Source of the DNA: Polynucleobacter sp. GWA2_45_21
Lineage (GTDB): Bacteria; Pseudomonadota; Gammaproteobacteria; Burkholderiales; Burkholderiaceae
Direction of reading: 5' to 3'
Length of the DNA stretch: 64,000 nt
Assembly (NCBI RefSeq): GCF_001830325.1
Contig: NZ_MHZG01000001.1
Location: 372,001-436,000, forward strand
Of this stretch, positions 46,148-56,800 are shown piece after piece. The stretch's first letter is position 1. Each line of letters opens with the position of its first letter. A model generated the notes under the pieces. The model did not search any database. It saw only the letters and a list, made by a program, of their open reading frames with translations, and was not told the origin of the DNA. Position numbers and translations under genes: made by a program.

Positions 46148-47242
46148 TTAAGCAATTCTGGCTTTAGCCAACTCAGCCAAGCGATCACGCTCCTGCAATA
46201 CCGCATCAGACTCAACACCCAGACTCCAGCCAGATAAATGCTGCTGGGCAATCTCGTACATTGCATCAATCCATTTTGGATTGCTATTGAGGCACGGAAT
46301 ATAGCGATAGTCTTTGCCGCCATGCTCTAGAAAGATCTCGCGTGCTTCCATGGCAATTTCCTCCAATGTTTCCAAGCAATCTGCTGGAAATCCTGGGCAA
46401 AAAATATCGACTCGCTTGCAGCCTTGTTTGCCCAACTCCTCAATCATTGGAGCTGTGTACGGCTTGAGCCATTCGGCTTTACCAAAACGAGATTGGAAAG
46501 TTACTAGATACTGACCGGGCTCTAGACCCAAAGATTCGCCAAGTAAGCGACCAGTTTTTAAGCACTCGCAATGATAGGGATCGCCCTTCATCAGATTTCG
46601 CTTGGGCAAGCCATGGAAAGACATCACTAGACGATCACCAGAAGCGAAATCTGGGCGACCATCTTTATCCCATGCGGTTAATACTTGGTCGCGCAGCGCG
46701 CTAATGTAGGCAGGATTATCGTGATAGTGCTTTATCAAGCGCAGCTCAGGTTGGTTACGCCAAGTTCCGAGAACACGAAACACTTCATCAAAACTGGAAG
46801 CAGTCGTTGTTGCTGAATACTGCGGGTATAGCGGTAACAACAAAAGACGCTCCATACCTTGTGCCTGCAAGGCTTCCAAGGCTTGCTGTGTAGAAGGCTC
46901 ACCATAGCGCATGGCTAAATCTACCAGCACCACCTCCCCATGATTAGCGAATTTCTCACCCAACTCTTTGGCCTGTAGGCGCGAGTAATGCATCAATGGG
47001 GAACCTAATTTTGGCAACCAAATAGAGGCGTATTTCTTTGCAGAAGCGCCACTACGAATCGGCAAAATAATGCCATTCAAAATGCACCACCAAATGATGC
47101 GAGGAATCTCTACAACACGAGGATCAGATAAAAATTCTTTGAGATAAGCCCTCACCGCTTTAGCGGTTGGCGCGGAAGGAGTGCCCAAGTTCAGCAATAG
47201 CACTGCTGTCTTGGTAGGGCGTAAATGGGGATTTTGGTTCAA
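46148..47242 (-). CDS. hemH: Ferrochelatase
   Basis: Inserts ferrous iron into protoporphyrin IX, the last step of haem synthesis (364 aa). Signatures are TAVLLLNLGTPSAPTAKAVRAYLKEFLSDPRVVEIP near residue 12, LLLPLYPQYSATTTASSFDEV near 145, the catalytic His in VMSFHGLPKRNLMKGDPYH near 203, and the Glu in FCPGFPADCLETLEEI near 290. The start is TTG 47242; an in-frame TAA lies just upstream and no ATG or GTG is available, so TTG is required. It sits between hrcA and grpE inside a heat-shock cluster and probably shares the hrcA transcript. Confidence 0.95.
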   Translation of the reverse strand: MNQNPHLRPTKTAVLLLNLGTPSAPTAKAVRAYLKEFLSDPRVVEIPRIIWWCILNGIILPIRSGASAKKYASIWLPKLGSPLMHYSRLQAKELGEKFANHGEVVLVDLAMRYGEPSTQQALEALQAQGMERLLLLPLYPQYSATTTASSFDEVFRVLGTWRNQPELRLIKHYHDNPAYISALRDQVLTAWDKDGRPDFASGDRLVMSFHGLPKRNLMKGDPYHCECLKTGRLLGESLGLEPGQYLVTFQSRFGKAEWLKPYTAPMIEELGKQGCKRVDIFCPGFPADCLETLEEIAMEAREIFLEHGGKDYRYIPCLNSNPKWIDAMYEIAQQHLSGWSLGVESDAVLQERDRLAELAKARIA

Positions 47243-47282
47243 GGAGGATCCGTCTTAATTAAAAAGAGCTAAAAAATGATTA

Positions 47283-48305
47283 CTAAAGGTTTGTTGGGGA
47301 ACTCAACGCGCCTGACAAGAGCTTAGAGGTGATATCAACGATCGGAATCACCCGATCGTATGCCATACGAGTTGGGCCAATCACACCAAGCGTTCCAACA
47401 ACCTGTCCATCCACACTGTAGGGCGCACTAATGACCGCCAAATCTTCGTAAGGTAGCAAATCACTCTCGCCCCCAATAAAGATCTGAATACCATCAGCAT
47501 GACTAGATACGTCCAGTAACTGCATGAGTACCGACTTTTGCTCCAGCATATCGAACATCTTGCGCAGCTTGTCTAAATTGGTACTGAGGTCACCGACATT
47601 GAGTAAACGACGCTCACCCGATAGCAGCATGTCTCCTTGGCCCATGCCGTAGTCACTCACACCACTGTGGAGCGCCAAGGCCATCAAGCCAGAGATATCG
47701 CTTCGCAAGTTATCCAGATCGGAGGCCAAATGTGCACGCACCTCAGCAAAGCTTTTACCGGCGAACTGCGTATTAATGTAATTGCCTGCTTCTACCAATT
47801 GGCTTGGGGTGTAGTCCTGTGTAGTAGGCAGTATGCGGTTTTGAACATCGCCTTCAGGAGTCACCATAATCAGCAAGATCTTGCCTTCACCCAGCCGCAA
47901 GAACTCGATGTGCTTGAATACTTGGGCCCGCTTCGGCGTCATCACCACCCCAGCAAAATGGGTCAAATTAGACAGAATTTGGGCGGCGGAGTTCATTACC
48001 CTTTGCGGAGAATCTGGCAAAAGGCCTTTTTCCATCTCACGGGTGGCAATTTCTTCTAGGGGGCGAACGGTCACCATCGTATCTACAAAGAGGCGATAAC
48101 CTCTTGGGGTGGGTATGCGACCAGCCGAGGTATGGGGGCTAGTCACTAAGCCCATCTCCTCTAAATCCGCCATCACATTGCGAATCGTGGCCGCAGAAAG
48201 ATCCAATCCCGAGAACCGCGATAGGGTACGTGAGCCAATAGGCTGCCCCTCTTCGATATAGCGCTCGATGAGGGTTTTCAGTAAGGCGCGTGAACGATCA
48301 TCCAT
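47283..48305 (-). CDS. hrcA: Heat-inducible transcription repressor HrcA
   Basis: Repressor that binds CIRCE operators and is tuned by GroEL (340 aa). The N-terminal winged helix has [63 protein letters not shown], the HrcA hallmark. A GAF-like domain and dimerisation region follow, including [22 protein letters not shown] and FIGGE. TAAAAT (48321-48316) ends 10 nt before the ATG. I saw no TTAGCACTC-N9-GAGTGCTAA operator upstream of hrcA, grpE or dnaK, so its targets (probably groESL) lie outside the window. Divergent from nadK. Confidence 0.95.
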   Translation of the reverse strand: MDDRSRALLKTLIERYIEEGQPIGSRTLSRFSGLDLSAATIRNVMADLEEMGLVTSPHTSAGRIPTPRGYRLFVDTMVTVRPLEEIATREMEKGLLPDSPQRVMNSAAQILSNLTHFAGVVMTPKRAQVFKHIEFLRLGEGKILLIMVTPEGDVQNRILPTTQDYTPSQLVEAGNYINTQFAGKSFAEVRAHLASDLDNLRSDISGLMALALHSGVSDYGMGQGDMLLSGERRLLNVGDLSTNLDKLRKMFDMLEQKSVLMQLLDVSSHADGIQIFIGGESDLLPYEDLAVISAPYSVDGQVVGTLGVIGPTRMAYDRVIPIVDITSKLLSGALSSPTNL

Positions 48306-48342
48306 AGTGGAAGGGATTTTATGCGTATGGTTTAATCGTTAT

Positions 48343-49248
48343 ATGTTAAGCCCATCCCCAAATTCCAGCAAAAAGGCGTTTAGCCGGGTTGCACTCGTCG
48401 GCAAATATCAGGCCGACGGTATGCAAGAGCGCCTTAAAGACCTAGCCAGCCTTCTGGCCGAGCAAGGCTGTGAGGTTTTTGTCGAAAGCGCTACCGCAAG
48501 CCATTTGGGGCTAACTGCCTACCCAATCAAGAAAGTCGAGGAGTTTTCGGATGCCATCGATCTAGCAGTTGTTTTGGGTGGTGATGGCACGATGCTTGGG
48601 ATTGGCCGTCAGTTGGCAGGCAGCAAAGTCCCTCTAGTTGGCATCAATATGGGTCGCTTGGGTTACATGACCGATATCCCAATTCAAAACGTTCAAACAG
48701 TCTTGCCGCAAATTATTGCTGGTGAATATGAAGCTGACACGAGGACCCTACTCGATGCAGTTGTCATGCGCAATGGCAAACAGATTAATCAAGCCCTCGC
48801 ATTAAATGATGTTGTTGTAAATCGTTCCGGAATTTCAGGAATGGTCGAACTTGCAGTCCGCGTTAATGGCTCATTCATGTACAACCAACGCTCTGATGGC
48901 TTGATTGTATCGACCCCAACTGGCTCAACCGCCTACGCACTCTCTGCTGGCGGACCTATTTTGCATCCGCGCGTTGCTGGAATTCTGTTAGCCCCAATTG
49001 CCCCGCACTCTTTATCTAATCGCCCTATCGTATTGCCACAAGATATTGTGGTGAGCATTGGGGTGGTGGATGGCAGAGAGGTAATTGTGAACTTTGATAT
49101 GCAATCGCAAACAGACTTGCAAACAGGCGACACTATTGAAGTTAGTCAGTCTCAAAAAACGATCACCCTACTTCACCCTCGCAGTCATAGTGATTACAAA
49201 ACCTTGCGAGAAAAATTACATTGGAATGAGTATCCATCGACATTCTGA
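48343..49248 (+). CDS. nadK: NAD kinase
   Basis: Phosphorylates NAD to NADP (301 aa). The ATP/NAD motif [37 protein letters not shown] is near residue 74, and the NE/D-type [11 protein letters not shown] near 155 and [20 protein letters not shown] near 190 complete the signature. I choose ATG 48343 over the ORF-track 48268. TG-G-TTTAAT at 48328-48336 is an extended -10 ending 6 nt before it, and the upstream ORF part overlaps hrcA antisense. The hrcA-nadK-recN arrangement is conserved in proteobacteria. Confidence 0.95.
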   Translation: MLSPSPNSSKKAFSRVALVGKYQADGMQERLKDLASLLAEQGCEVFVESATASHLGLTAYPIKKVEEFSDAIDLAVVLGGDGTMLGIGRQLAGSKVPLVGINMGRLGYMTDIPIQNVQTVLPQIIAGEYEADTRTLLDAVVMRNGKQINQALALNDVVVNRSGISGMVELAVRVNGSFMYNQRSDGLIVSTPTGSTAYALSAGGPILHPRVAGILLAPIAPHSLSNRPIVLPQDIVVSIGVVDGREVIVNFDMQSQTDLQTGDTIEVSQSQKTITLLHPRSHSDYKTLREKLHWNEYPSTF

Positions 49249-49274
49249 TGTCGAAATTTTCGGTACGCTAAGGC

Positions 49275-50945
49275 ATGCTTCAAACACTATCGCTTCGCGA
49301 CTTTGTCATTGTTGACCAGCTAGAGTTAGATCTTTCCTCAGGCTTCACAGTCCTCACCGGTGAAACCGGTGCTGGTAAATCAATCCTCTTAGATGCGCTC
49401 AGCCTAGTATTAGGTGAACGTGCGGATAGCAGCCAGATACGCGAGGGCTGCAACCGAGCGGAAATCAGTGCCCTCTTTCGAATCGATCCCCAGCTAATCC
49501 AGCACTTTAATCAATGGTTGGATGAGCAAGGCTTTCCGATTGATGATGAAGGACAAACCCTACTACTCAAAAGAACTGTAGAGAGCAATGGCCGCAGCCG
49601 CGCGTTCGTTAATGGCAGCGTAGCAACCTTGGCTCAACTACGTGAGGCAGGCGATCAGTTGGTGGATATTCATGGGCAACATGCACATCAATTGCTACTT
49701 AAAGGCGGTGCACAACGTGAGCTACTAGATCGCCACGCAAATCACATGGATCTGGTTGCCGAGGTCTCTCAACTATTTAAAACCCTCAATGAATCACGTC
49801 GCAAGCTAGAGCAAGCTGAAAATGCTGGGCAAGATATCGAGCGTGAACGTGAGCGTCTGGAATGGCAGCAAGAAGAACTGAGTGAACTCTCTCCACAAGA
49901 AGGGGAATGGGCGGCCATTCAAGGTGAGCATGCTCGCCTAGCAAACGGGGCAAAAATTATCAGTGGCTGCCAAGAAGCAATTGATGTTCTCAGCGATGCT
50001 GATAACTCGGTAGAGTCCATCCTCTCTAAAGCCAGCACCAATATGAGTGCATTAGCAGAACATGACGCTACATTGAGTGCTATTAGCGAAGCATTGGAGT
50101 CTGCACAAATCCAGATTGATGAAGCAGTGCATAGCCTTAATCGCTACTTACAAAAATTGGACTTAGATCCAGCCCACCTTAGTGAAGTTGAGGAGCGTAT
50201 GCAAGCTCTCCATGGTGCCGCAAGAAAATATCGCACTGAAGCAGATGATTTACCAAAACTACTTCTAGATACTACAGAGCGTTTAGAGGCATTAACAGCC
50301 TCACAAAATATTGAGGCATTACGAGAAAAAGTAAAGCAGGAAGAACTTGCCTACCTGAAACAAGCAAAGCAACTCACACAAAAGCGCAACAAAGCCGCGC
50401 TGGATTTAGGCAAGCAGGTTACCGCTGCTATGCAAGACCTATCGATGGCAGGCGGGCAACTGGAAATTGCCTTGCAGCCCTTAAACGAAGGCGGTGCTCA
50501 CGGTCTTGAGCAAATTGAGTTTTTGGTTGCGGGCCATGCTGGCAGTACCCCGCGCTCACTAGCAAAAGTAGCTTCCGGCGGCGAATTGGCTCGCATCAGC
50601 CTAGCCATTAGCGTCATCACTAGCAAGGCGGCATTTACCCCAACTCTGATATTTGATGAGGTCGATGCTGGTATTGGCGGCGCTGTTGCAGAGACGGTTG
50701 GCAAGTTATTGCGTCAACTAGGCGAATCGCATCAAATTCTCTGCGTGACCCATTTGCCACAAGTAGCTGCGCAAGGAAATCACCACCTGAAAGTCAGCAA
50801 ATCCCAGGAGGGTGATACAACTCTTTCCCAGGTCATGCCACTAGGTAGATCTGAGCGAGTAGAGGAAGTGGCTCGTATGCTGGGCGGAGCAACCATTACC
50901 GACACCACACGCCGACATGCGAGAGAACTGCTAGAGCAACATTAA
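49275..50945 (+). CDS. recN: DNA repair protein RecN
   Basis: SMC-like ATPase acting in double-strand break repair (556 aa). The N-terminal Walker A is LTGETGAGKSILLDALSLVLGERADSSQIREG near residue 28. Two coiled-coil stretches (about 150-215 and 325-370) flank a central region. The C-terminal ABC signature SGGELARISLAISVI near 435, Walker B LIFDEVDAGIGGAVAETV near 460 and the His-loop ILCVTHLPQVAAQGNHH are intact. It is 26 nt after nadK. Its stop lies 4 nt from the convergent glnE stop, with no terminator visible between them. Confidence 0.97.
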   Translation: MLQTLSLRDFVIVDQLELDLSSGFTVLTGETGAGKSILLDALSLVLGERADSSQIREGCNRAEISALFRIDPQLIQHFNQWLDEQGFPIDDEGQTLLLKRTVESNGRSRAFVNGSVATLAQLREAGDQLVDIHGQHAHQLLLKGGAQRELLDRHANHMDLVAEVSQLFKTLNESRRKLEQAENAGQDIERERERLEWQQEELSELSPQEGEWAAIQGEHARLANGAKIISGCQEAIDVLSDADNSVESILSKASTNMSALAEHDATLSAISEALESAQIQIDEAVHSLNRYLQKLDLDPAHLSEVEERMQALHGAARKYRTEADDLPKLLLDTTERLEALTASQNIEALREKVKQEELAYLKQAKQLTQKRNKAALDLGKQVTAAMQDLSMAGGQLEIALQPLNEGGAHGLEQIEFLVAGHAGSTPRSLAKVASGGELARISLAISVITSKAAFTPTLIFDEVDAGIGGAVAETVGKLLRQLGESHQILCVTHLPQVAAQGNHHLKVSKSQEGDTTLSQVMPLGRSERVEEVARMLGGATITDTTRRHARELLEQH

Positions 50946-50949
50946 GTTT

Positions 50950-53766
50950 TCAAGTGTTCGATGGCGCAAGAAATATCTCTTGCCATAAAGCTAACACCAC
51001 TTCTCTTGCTTTAACCAATTGAGGTTCAAGCTCCAAATCTACCCGTGTCTTTTCAGCGCCATCTAAACGCAAACGATGTTGACGCGCTCGCAGCAAGCGA
51101 TAAGCATCCCCGACCTCTTGAGCCATAGAAGCTTGAATTAAACCTACCTCTCCAGCAATTCTGAGCAAGGCGATATTACCTAGATTGCCGATCAGTTGTG
51201 GGTGGGTATTTGAAAATGCCAAGACTAAAAACTGTACGATAAATTCAATATCGACCATACCGCCGGCATCATGCTTTAAATCAAAATCAGGTGTCGGATT
51301 TGGATGTCCAGCATGGACCTTTCGACGCATTTCTAAAATCTCATGGCGGAGCTGATCAATATCACGCTTTTGGCTTAAGACTTCAAAACGCACATCATCA
51401 AAGAATGCTCCAACCCCTTTACTTCCCGCAGAGAACCTTGCGCGCGTTAGGGCTTGATGCTCCCAAACCCATGCAGCATTATCACCTTCACGTAGTTGGT
51501 ATTTTTTAAACGCATCGGCATTGGTTACTAAGAATCCTGCAGAACCGTTTGGGCGAAGACGTGTATCGATTTCAAACAGGCTACCGGCAGATGTGTAAGC
51601 TGTCAGCCAATTGATCATGCGCTTGGCTAGTAAGGCGTAAATTTCTTGAGCAGCAAAATCCGTTTCCTCGGCTTGATATAAAAAAACCAAATCCAAATCG
51701 GAGGCATATCCCAATTCTTTACCGCCCAACTTTCCGTAGGAGATCACCGCAAAGGGTGCGGCCGCATCAAGATGTAACCCAAACTTCTTAGCAACGCTAG
51801 GCCATACACGCTCAAAAGTAGTCTGCAATATTAAGTCGGCTAAAGCGGATAAATGATCGCTAACCTTCTCGACTGAAAGCTCATGATCAACACCAATTCC
51901 CAAATCAGCCAACAGAGTGATGAATGTTTCGGTATGGTGGGTAATGCGCAAAATATCCATGGCCTGCTCTGAGCCATCGCCATCAGCCATCACGTCATCC
52001 AAACGCATTTCTAATGTGGCTTTTACTTCCCGCCAATATTGCTCAGGATGTTCAATAAGCGCTTTTTCGGTGCGTGAGTTCAGCAGATAATCCAGGAGGT
52101 GGGGGTGCCTAGTTAAATACTCCGCACCCCACTGAGAGGCCTTGAGCAAAGCCAATACATTAGATAGCGCCTGCGGATACTCGGAAAGAATCGACAGATA
52201 TGCACTGCGCCGAGCAACCGCCTCTAATAAATCAAAAAAGCGAAGCAAGGTCTGGTCTGCACTAATTCCTGTAGGCTGATCTGCTTGCAAACTATCTGCA
52301 GCTTTACGAATCAGATTATTAAAAATGATTCTGCTTTTCTCTGGCAACTGTCTTTGCTTGGAGCTATCAGCCCAAGACAGCCAGCGAGCTGCAGAATCTG
52401 GGAACACCTTTCCGTCCGGCTCCCATCCAGCCGGTAAGGAGGTATTGTCTAGACGTGCAGCATCATCAAGTACAAATGCTTTTTCAAAATACTGCGCTAC
52501 TGCCGCTTGATGTTTATCGAGCTCCGACATGAAGGCATCTTGCCCTTGAACTTGATTGGGGCCAATCATGCTTGCAGCTAAGCGAGTGCGCGCACCTTCA
52601 TCCTCAGGTAAATAGTGGGTCTGCTGATCTTCCCAAACCTGAATACGGTGCTCTAAGCGGCGCAAGTATATATAAGCCGCCTTCAGATCTTCCACCTCAC
52701 CAGCAGGCAGAATTTCTTTTTGCTTGACCAAGTCCAAAACTTCTAGAGTAGGACGAATGCGAAAACGCGGATCCGTACCTCCGCGCATTAACTGAAACAT
52801 TTGCGCCAAGAATTCAATCTCACGAATGCCGCCACGGCCCAACTTAATATCCCTGGATCGACCATGATGATTGGAGGAGCGCTTCTCAGCTTCATGCTGT
52901 ATCTGCGCATGCAATTCTCGGATGGATGCAATCACACCATAATCTAGGTGTCGGCGATAGACAAAAGGACGAATGAGTTGATCCAGCTCCCGCTCGCAAT
53001 GAGTAAAAGCCGGTGATTCCGGTAAAGGCGCAATCAACCTTCCCTTAATCCAAGCGTAGCGCTCCCACTCCCTGCCTTGTACTAGGAGGTACTCTTCGAG
53101 CATATCGAGACTACAGACTAAGGGGCCAGAATCTCCATTGGGTCTCAGGCGCATATCCACCCGAAATACAAAACCATTTGCATCATGCTCTGCTAATAGC
53201 TTTATCAAACGCTTGCCCATTCGAGTAAACCACTCGTGATAAGAGAGGCTCTTAGGTCCGCCTTGCGTATCCCCTTCATGCTCATACAAAAAGATCAGGT
53301 CGATATCAGAGGAAAGATTGAGCTCTAAGCCACCCAACTTACCCATACCCACCACCATCAAAGGCATCTCTGAATCAGTGACCTTGCTCCAAGGCAAACC
53401 AAAGCGACGCTGCAGGTCTTCGCGAATATAGGCAATCGATAGTGCTACCACCTCCTCAGCAAAGTGACTGAGTGCATGCGTCACCTCACCAAGACTGGCC
53501 ATACCATTGAGATCTCGGAAGGCAATCCAGAGCATGAGGCGCTGCCTCGCCAACCTCAGATCAGCCATAAATTGAGCCTCATCCTGGTCTGGAACTGCCA
53601 AAGCATCACGACAAGGCCTCAATAGATCCCTAATTCCGGCAACATCTACTTTGCAAGAGCCCTGTAAACAAAGCCACTCTACCCATTCAGGGCGAGAATG
53701 AAGCCAACGTTGAGCGTAGCTGGAGTGCTGCTTTAGAAATTCAATTTGGGCAGGAAAGCTGGTCAT
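50950..53766 (-). CDS. glnE: Bifunctional glutamine synthetase adenylyltransferase/deadenylase
   Basis: Adenylylates and deadenylylates glutamine synthetase in response to nitrogen (938 aa). Two nucleotidyltransferase domains are visible. The N-terminal adenylyl-removase half has VGMGKLGGLELNLSSDIDLIFLYEHEG near residue 134 and GRDIKLGRGGIREIEF near 305. The C-terminal half has ISYGKLGGKELGYASDLDLVFLYQAEE near 690 and HDAGGMVDIEFIVQF near 850. Both DxD pairs are intact, so both activities are predicted. A TAATAT ends 6 nt before the ATG, a weak start-proximal -10. Divergent from yhdP. Confidence 0.95.
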   Translation of the reverse strand: MTSFPAQIEFLKQHSSYAQRWLHSRPEWVEWLCLQGSCKVDVAGIRDLLRPCRDALAVPDQDEAQFMADLRLARQRLMLWIAFRDLNGMASLGEVTHALSHFAEEVVALSIAYIREDLQRRFGLPWSKVTDSEMPLMVVGMGKLGGLELNLSSDIDLIFLYEHEGDTQGGPKSLSYHEWFTRMGKRLIKLLAEHDANGFVFRVDMRLRPNGDSGPLVCSLDMLEEYLLVQGREWERYAWIKGRLIAPLPESPAFTHCERELDQLIRPFVYRRHLDYGVIASIRELHAQIQHEAEKRSSNHHGRSRDIKLGRGGIREIEFLAQMFQLMRGGTDPRFRIRPTLEVLDLVKQKEILPAGEVEDLKAAYIYLRRLEHRIQVWEDQQTHYLPEDEGARTRLAASMIGPNQVQGQDAFMSELDKHQAAVAQYFEKAFVLDDAARLDNTSLPAGWEPDGKVFPDSAARWLSWADSSKQRQLPEKSRIIFNNLIRKAADSLQADQPTGISADQTLLRFFDLLEAVARRSAYLSILSEYPQALSNVLALLKASQWGAEYLTRHPHLLDYLLNSRTEKALIEHPEQYWREVKATLEMRLDDVMADGDGSEQAMDILRITHHTETFITLLADLGIGVDHELSVEKVSDHLSALADLILQTTFERVWPSVAKKFGLHLDAAAPFAVISYGKLGGKELGYASDLDLVFLYQAEETDFAAQEIYALLAKRMINWLTAYTSAGSLFEIDTRLRPNGSAGFLVTNADAFKKYQLREGDNAAWVWEHQALTRARFSAGSKGVGAFFDDVRFEVLSQKRDIDQLRHEILEMRRKVHAGHPNPTPDFDLKHDAGGMVDIEFIVQFLVLAFSNTHPQLIGNLGNIALLRIAGEVGLIQASMAQEVGDAYRLLRARQHRLRLDGAEKTRVDLELEPQLVKAREVVLALWQEIFLAPSNT

Positions 53767-53807
53767 TTCTCTATATTAATCCGACTCTAAATTGAAACCG
53801 CAGAAGC

Positions 53808-53837
53808 TTGGCGAGTAAGCAAGGGCTGACGGATAAT
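53808..53837 (+). promoter_or_regulatory. yhdP promoter abutting the start codon
   Basis: TTGGCG (53808-53813), an 18-bp spacer and GATAAT (53832-53837) form a reasonable sigma-70 promoter. The -10 ends 7 nt before the yhdP ATG, so a leaderless transcript is predicted for this operon. Confidence 0.6.
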
Positions 53838-53844
53838 AGAGCCC

Positions 53845-56800
53845 ATGCTTCGAAATATCATCCGGACTCGCCTGCAAAGCGTACTTCAAAAACGTCCACC
53901 AGGTTCTGGCGGTCGTTGGCGTAAGCGTGCACTCATTCTTGCTGGCATCACCGTGGCTTTTTTTGTACTTGGCCATCTTGGGGTGCGCTTCATTCTCTGG
54001 CCTCAGATCGAAAAATCTAAGCCCACACTAGAGCAGTTGATGAGTACGCGCTTAGGTGCCAATATCACGATGGACGACGTACAAGTATCTTGGACTGGAA
54101 TTCGTCCGAGTTTTGCAGTTCAAGGATTGAGATTTAACAGCACAAAAACATCAACCCCACCCCTATTTATTCAAAACATCAAGGGGCAGCTTAGCTGGCT
54201 ATCTTTTTATCACTTAGCCCCGTACTTTCATGAGATCACATTTGATCAAATTGAACTTTACGCACAACGAGATGCAAAAGGTGCAATCTCGATTGCTGGA
54301 ATTCCTATTCACAGCAAAGAAGATGATTTTTCTGCCGAGAATTGGTTGCTCGCCCAAAACGACATAAAAATTAATAACGCTAAAGTTTTTTGGGAAGACC
54401 AGCAAAGTCGAAAGCTAAAGACTTCAGTTAATGTTCAAAGTATCCATCTAACAAATGGTATTCGCAGACATGAGGGTCAATTAATTGCTCAGACCCCTTG
54501 GAGCCCAAACACGATCCGTCTACAAGCTGACTTTGTGCATCACCTTGGCGGACAAGAAGGAGATTGGCGAGATTGGATCGGCAGTTTTTCATGGGAGCTT
54601 GATGAACTCAACCTCAGCCAAATTTCCAAGGATCTTAGCCTTCCACTCTCTGACCTCGGCGGCAATGTCAGCACTAAGGGCAGTATCAAACTCGATAGCG
54701 GGAAAGCTGATGGCGGACAAATCTTTTTGGCAGCCGACAATCTCCGAGTCCAATTAAATAAAGGTGAAGATCCCCTTGAGTTCGGCAGGTTGGAAACCAA
54801 TCTAGTACAAGGAATAGATGGCGGCCTAAATTCCATCACAACAAAAACTTTGGCATGGCGCAATATCGACAGCCCCAGCACCGCCCCTCTTGAAAAATTA
54901 AGCCCCATAACTTTCCGCTGGCGCACACCAAAAGATGGTGGCGAGATCACAGAGTTCGGCTTTTCCTCACCCAAAATACAAGTAGAAGATATTGCACTCT
55001 TTGCACTCAATCTTCCTCTGCCGAAAAAAATACATCAGTGGATCAAGATTTCTAAGGCAGATGGCGAGCTGGAGAACTTAGATATCAATTGGTCTGAAAA
55101 AAAATCTGCTTTATCGACTTTACCAATTCCGGGAAATTGGTTTTCCGCCAATAGGCTTGATTACACCATCAGCGCAAAACTCAATGAGATCAGCTTTGCC
55201 GGAGTGAATAATTCGATGCCATCAGCATCGAATTTGTCCGGCACCTTAGTCGGCGATCAGAAGCAGGGTAGCTTCACGCTTGATTCTATAAACCTTGAAT
55301 TGGAGATGAATGATTTTTTATCTGATCCCGAGATTCAATTAGACCGCGCAAAAGGCGCCATTAGTTGGTCCAAGCAAAAAGGTGGCTGGCTCATTAATGC
55401 CAAGAAAATGCAGTTGAGCAACCCCGAAATAACCACTAATTTTGATCTCAGCTACCTTATTGGGGCGCCTAAGCAACCCGATCAAATGACGTTGGATATG
55501 GAATTCGTTAAGGCCAAATTAGCGACAGCTCATCGCTATCTACCCGTTGGAATGGATAAGGATAGTCGCGTCTATCTCAGTAAATCTTTTGAGGCTGGAG
55601 AGATTCAGAATGGTTCTCTCCACATCAAGGGAGATCCTGATCAAGTACCCTTCCCCACAGGAACAACTGGCGAACTTACTCTTCATTTGCCTTTTTCAAA
55701 AGCCATCTTTAAGCCGGCACCCTTATTGCCAAGAAGCAAAGGGGTTTGGCAAGCCTTCAACAATGTCAGCGGTAACATTGACATGAAGCAAGCAATTTTG
55801 AATGTTGATATCGATAAAGCCAACTACAAAAAAGTGGTGCTTACGAATGTCAAATCACAAATCCCTAATCTCAGCGCCAAAAATTTGACCTTACTCATTG
55901 GCGGCTCTGTTGAGGGTGAGGGCTCGGAAATCTTGGACTATCTATTTGCGTCTCCAGTAGGAGTACGGCAAGCCAACCTAGCCAAGAACTTCACATTACA
56001 GGGTCCAATTAGTCTGGGTCTTGATTTAAAAATTCCACTCTCCGGAAATGATGATGTTAATTTCGATGCAAAAATTAACCTCACCGGAAATCAAGCTCAA
56101 TGGGGGCAAACTCCCCCACTCCAGAACCTAAAGGGCAAGATACGTATCACCGAAGTCAATCCTGAGTTTGAAAATGTCACTGCAAACTTTTTAGGCGGAG
56201 CCTTGAAAATTGCAAGCGCACCTTCCACAGCAGGAAATACTAGCTTCACTATTGGAGGTGACATTAATGCAAGCTTCATCAAAGATTACATTTCAGGAAA
56301 TTTAAAATCTCCAGCTCATCCAGCACTACTAACTGCAATGGGCGGATCAGCTAAATACGAAGGCTTGATCAACTTTAATAAAGCAGGAAGTCAAACCGAT
56401 CTGAAAATCGATTTACGCAATTGGGTGAGCTCTGCCCCCGCTCCCGCCAAGAAATTAGCAGGGACCCCCATGCTGGGCGAGCTTAACTTAAGAACTCACA
56501 CAGCAGGTAAAAATAGTCCAGTGCGCGCAGATTGGTCGGGGAAATTGGGCGATCAATACTTCCTTCAAGGAAATCTCAACTTCGCGAATGAAATCAAAAA
56601 CGCCATAGGAGTTGGGTCCCCAGCGCCGCCGCTACAACCAGGTACTTCCCTTCATTTAGCAAGCAATGAACTCGATCTTGATGAGTGGGTTGAGTTTTTG
56701 GGTAAAGGAAGGCCAACAAATAAAGTGAGTGGGGCTAAACAGTCTGAAGCACCTGAGGAGGATGTCCAAATATCCGCTCAAGTAAAGAAATTAATTGCTC

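Noticed and set aside
54540-55010. 156-aa minus-strand ORF inside yhdP
   Set aside because: Ser/Pro-rich shadow without a ribosome binding site; yhdP coding is continuous across it.
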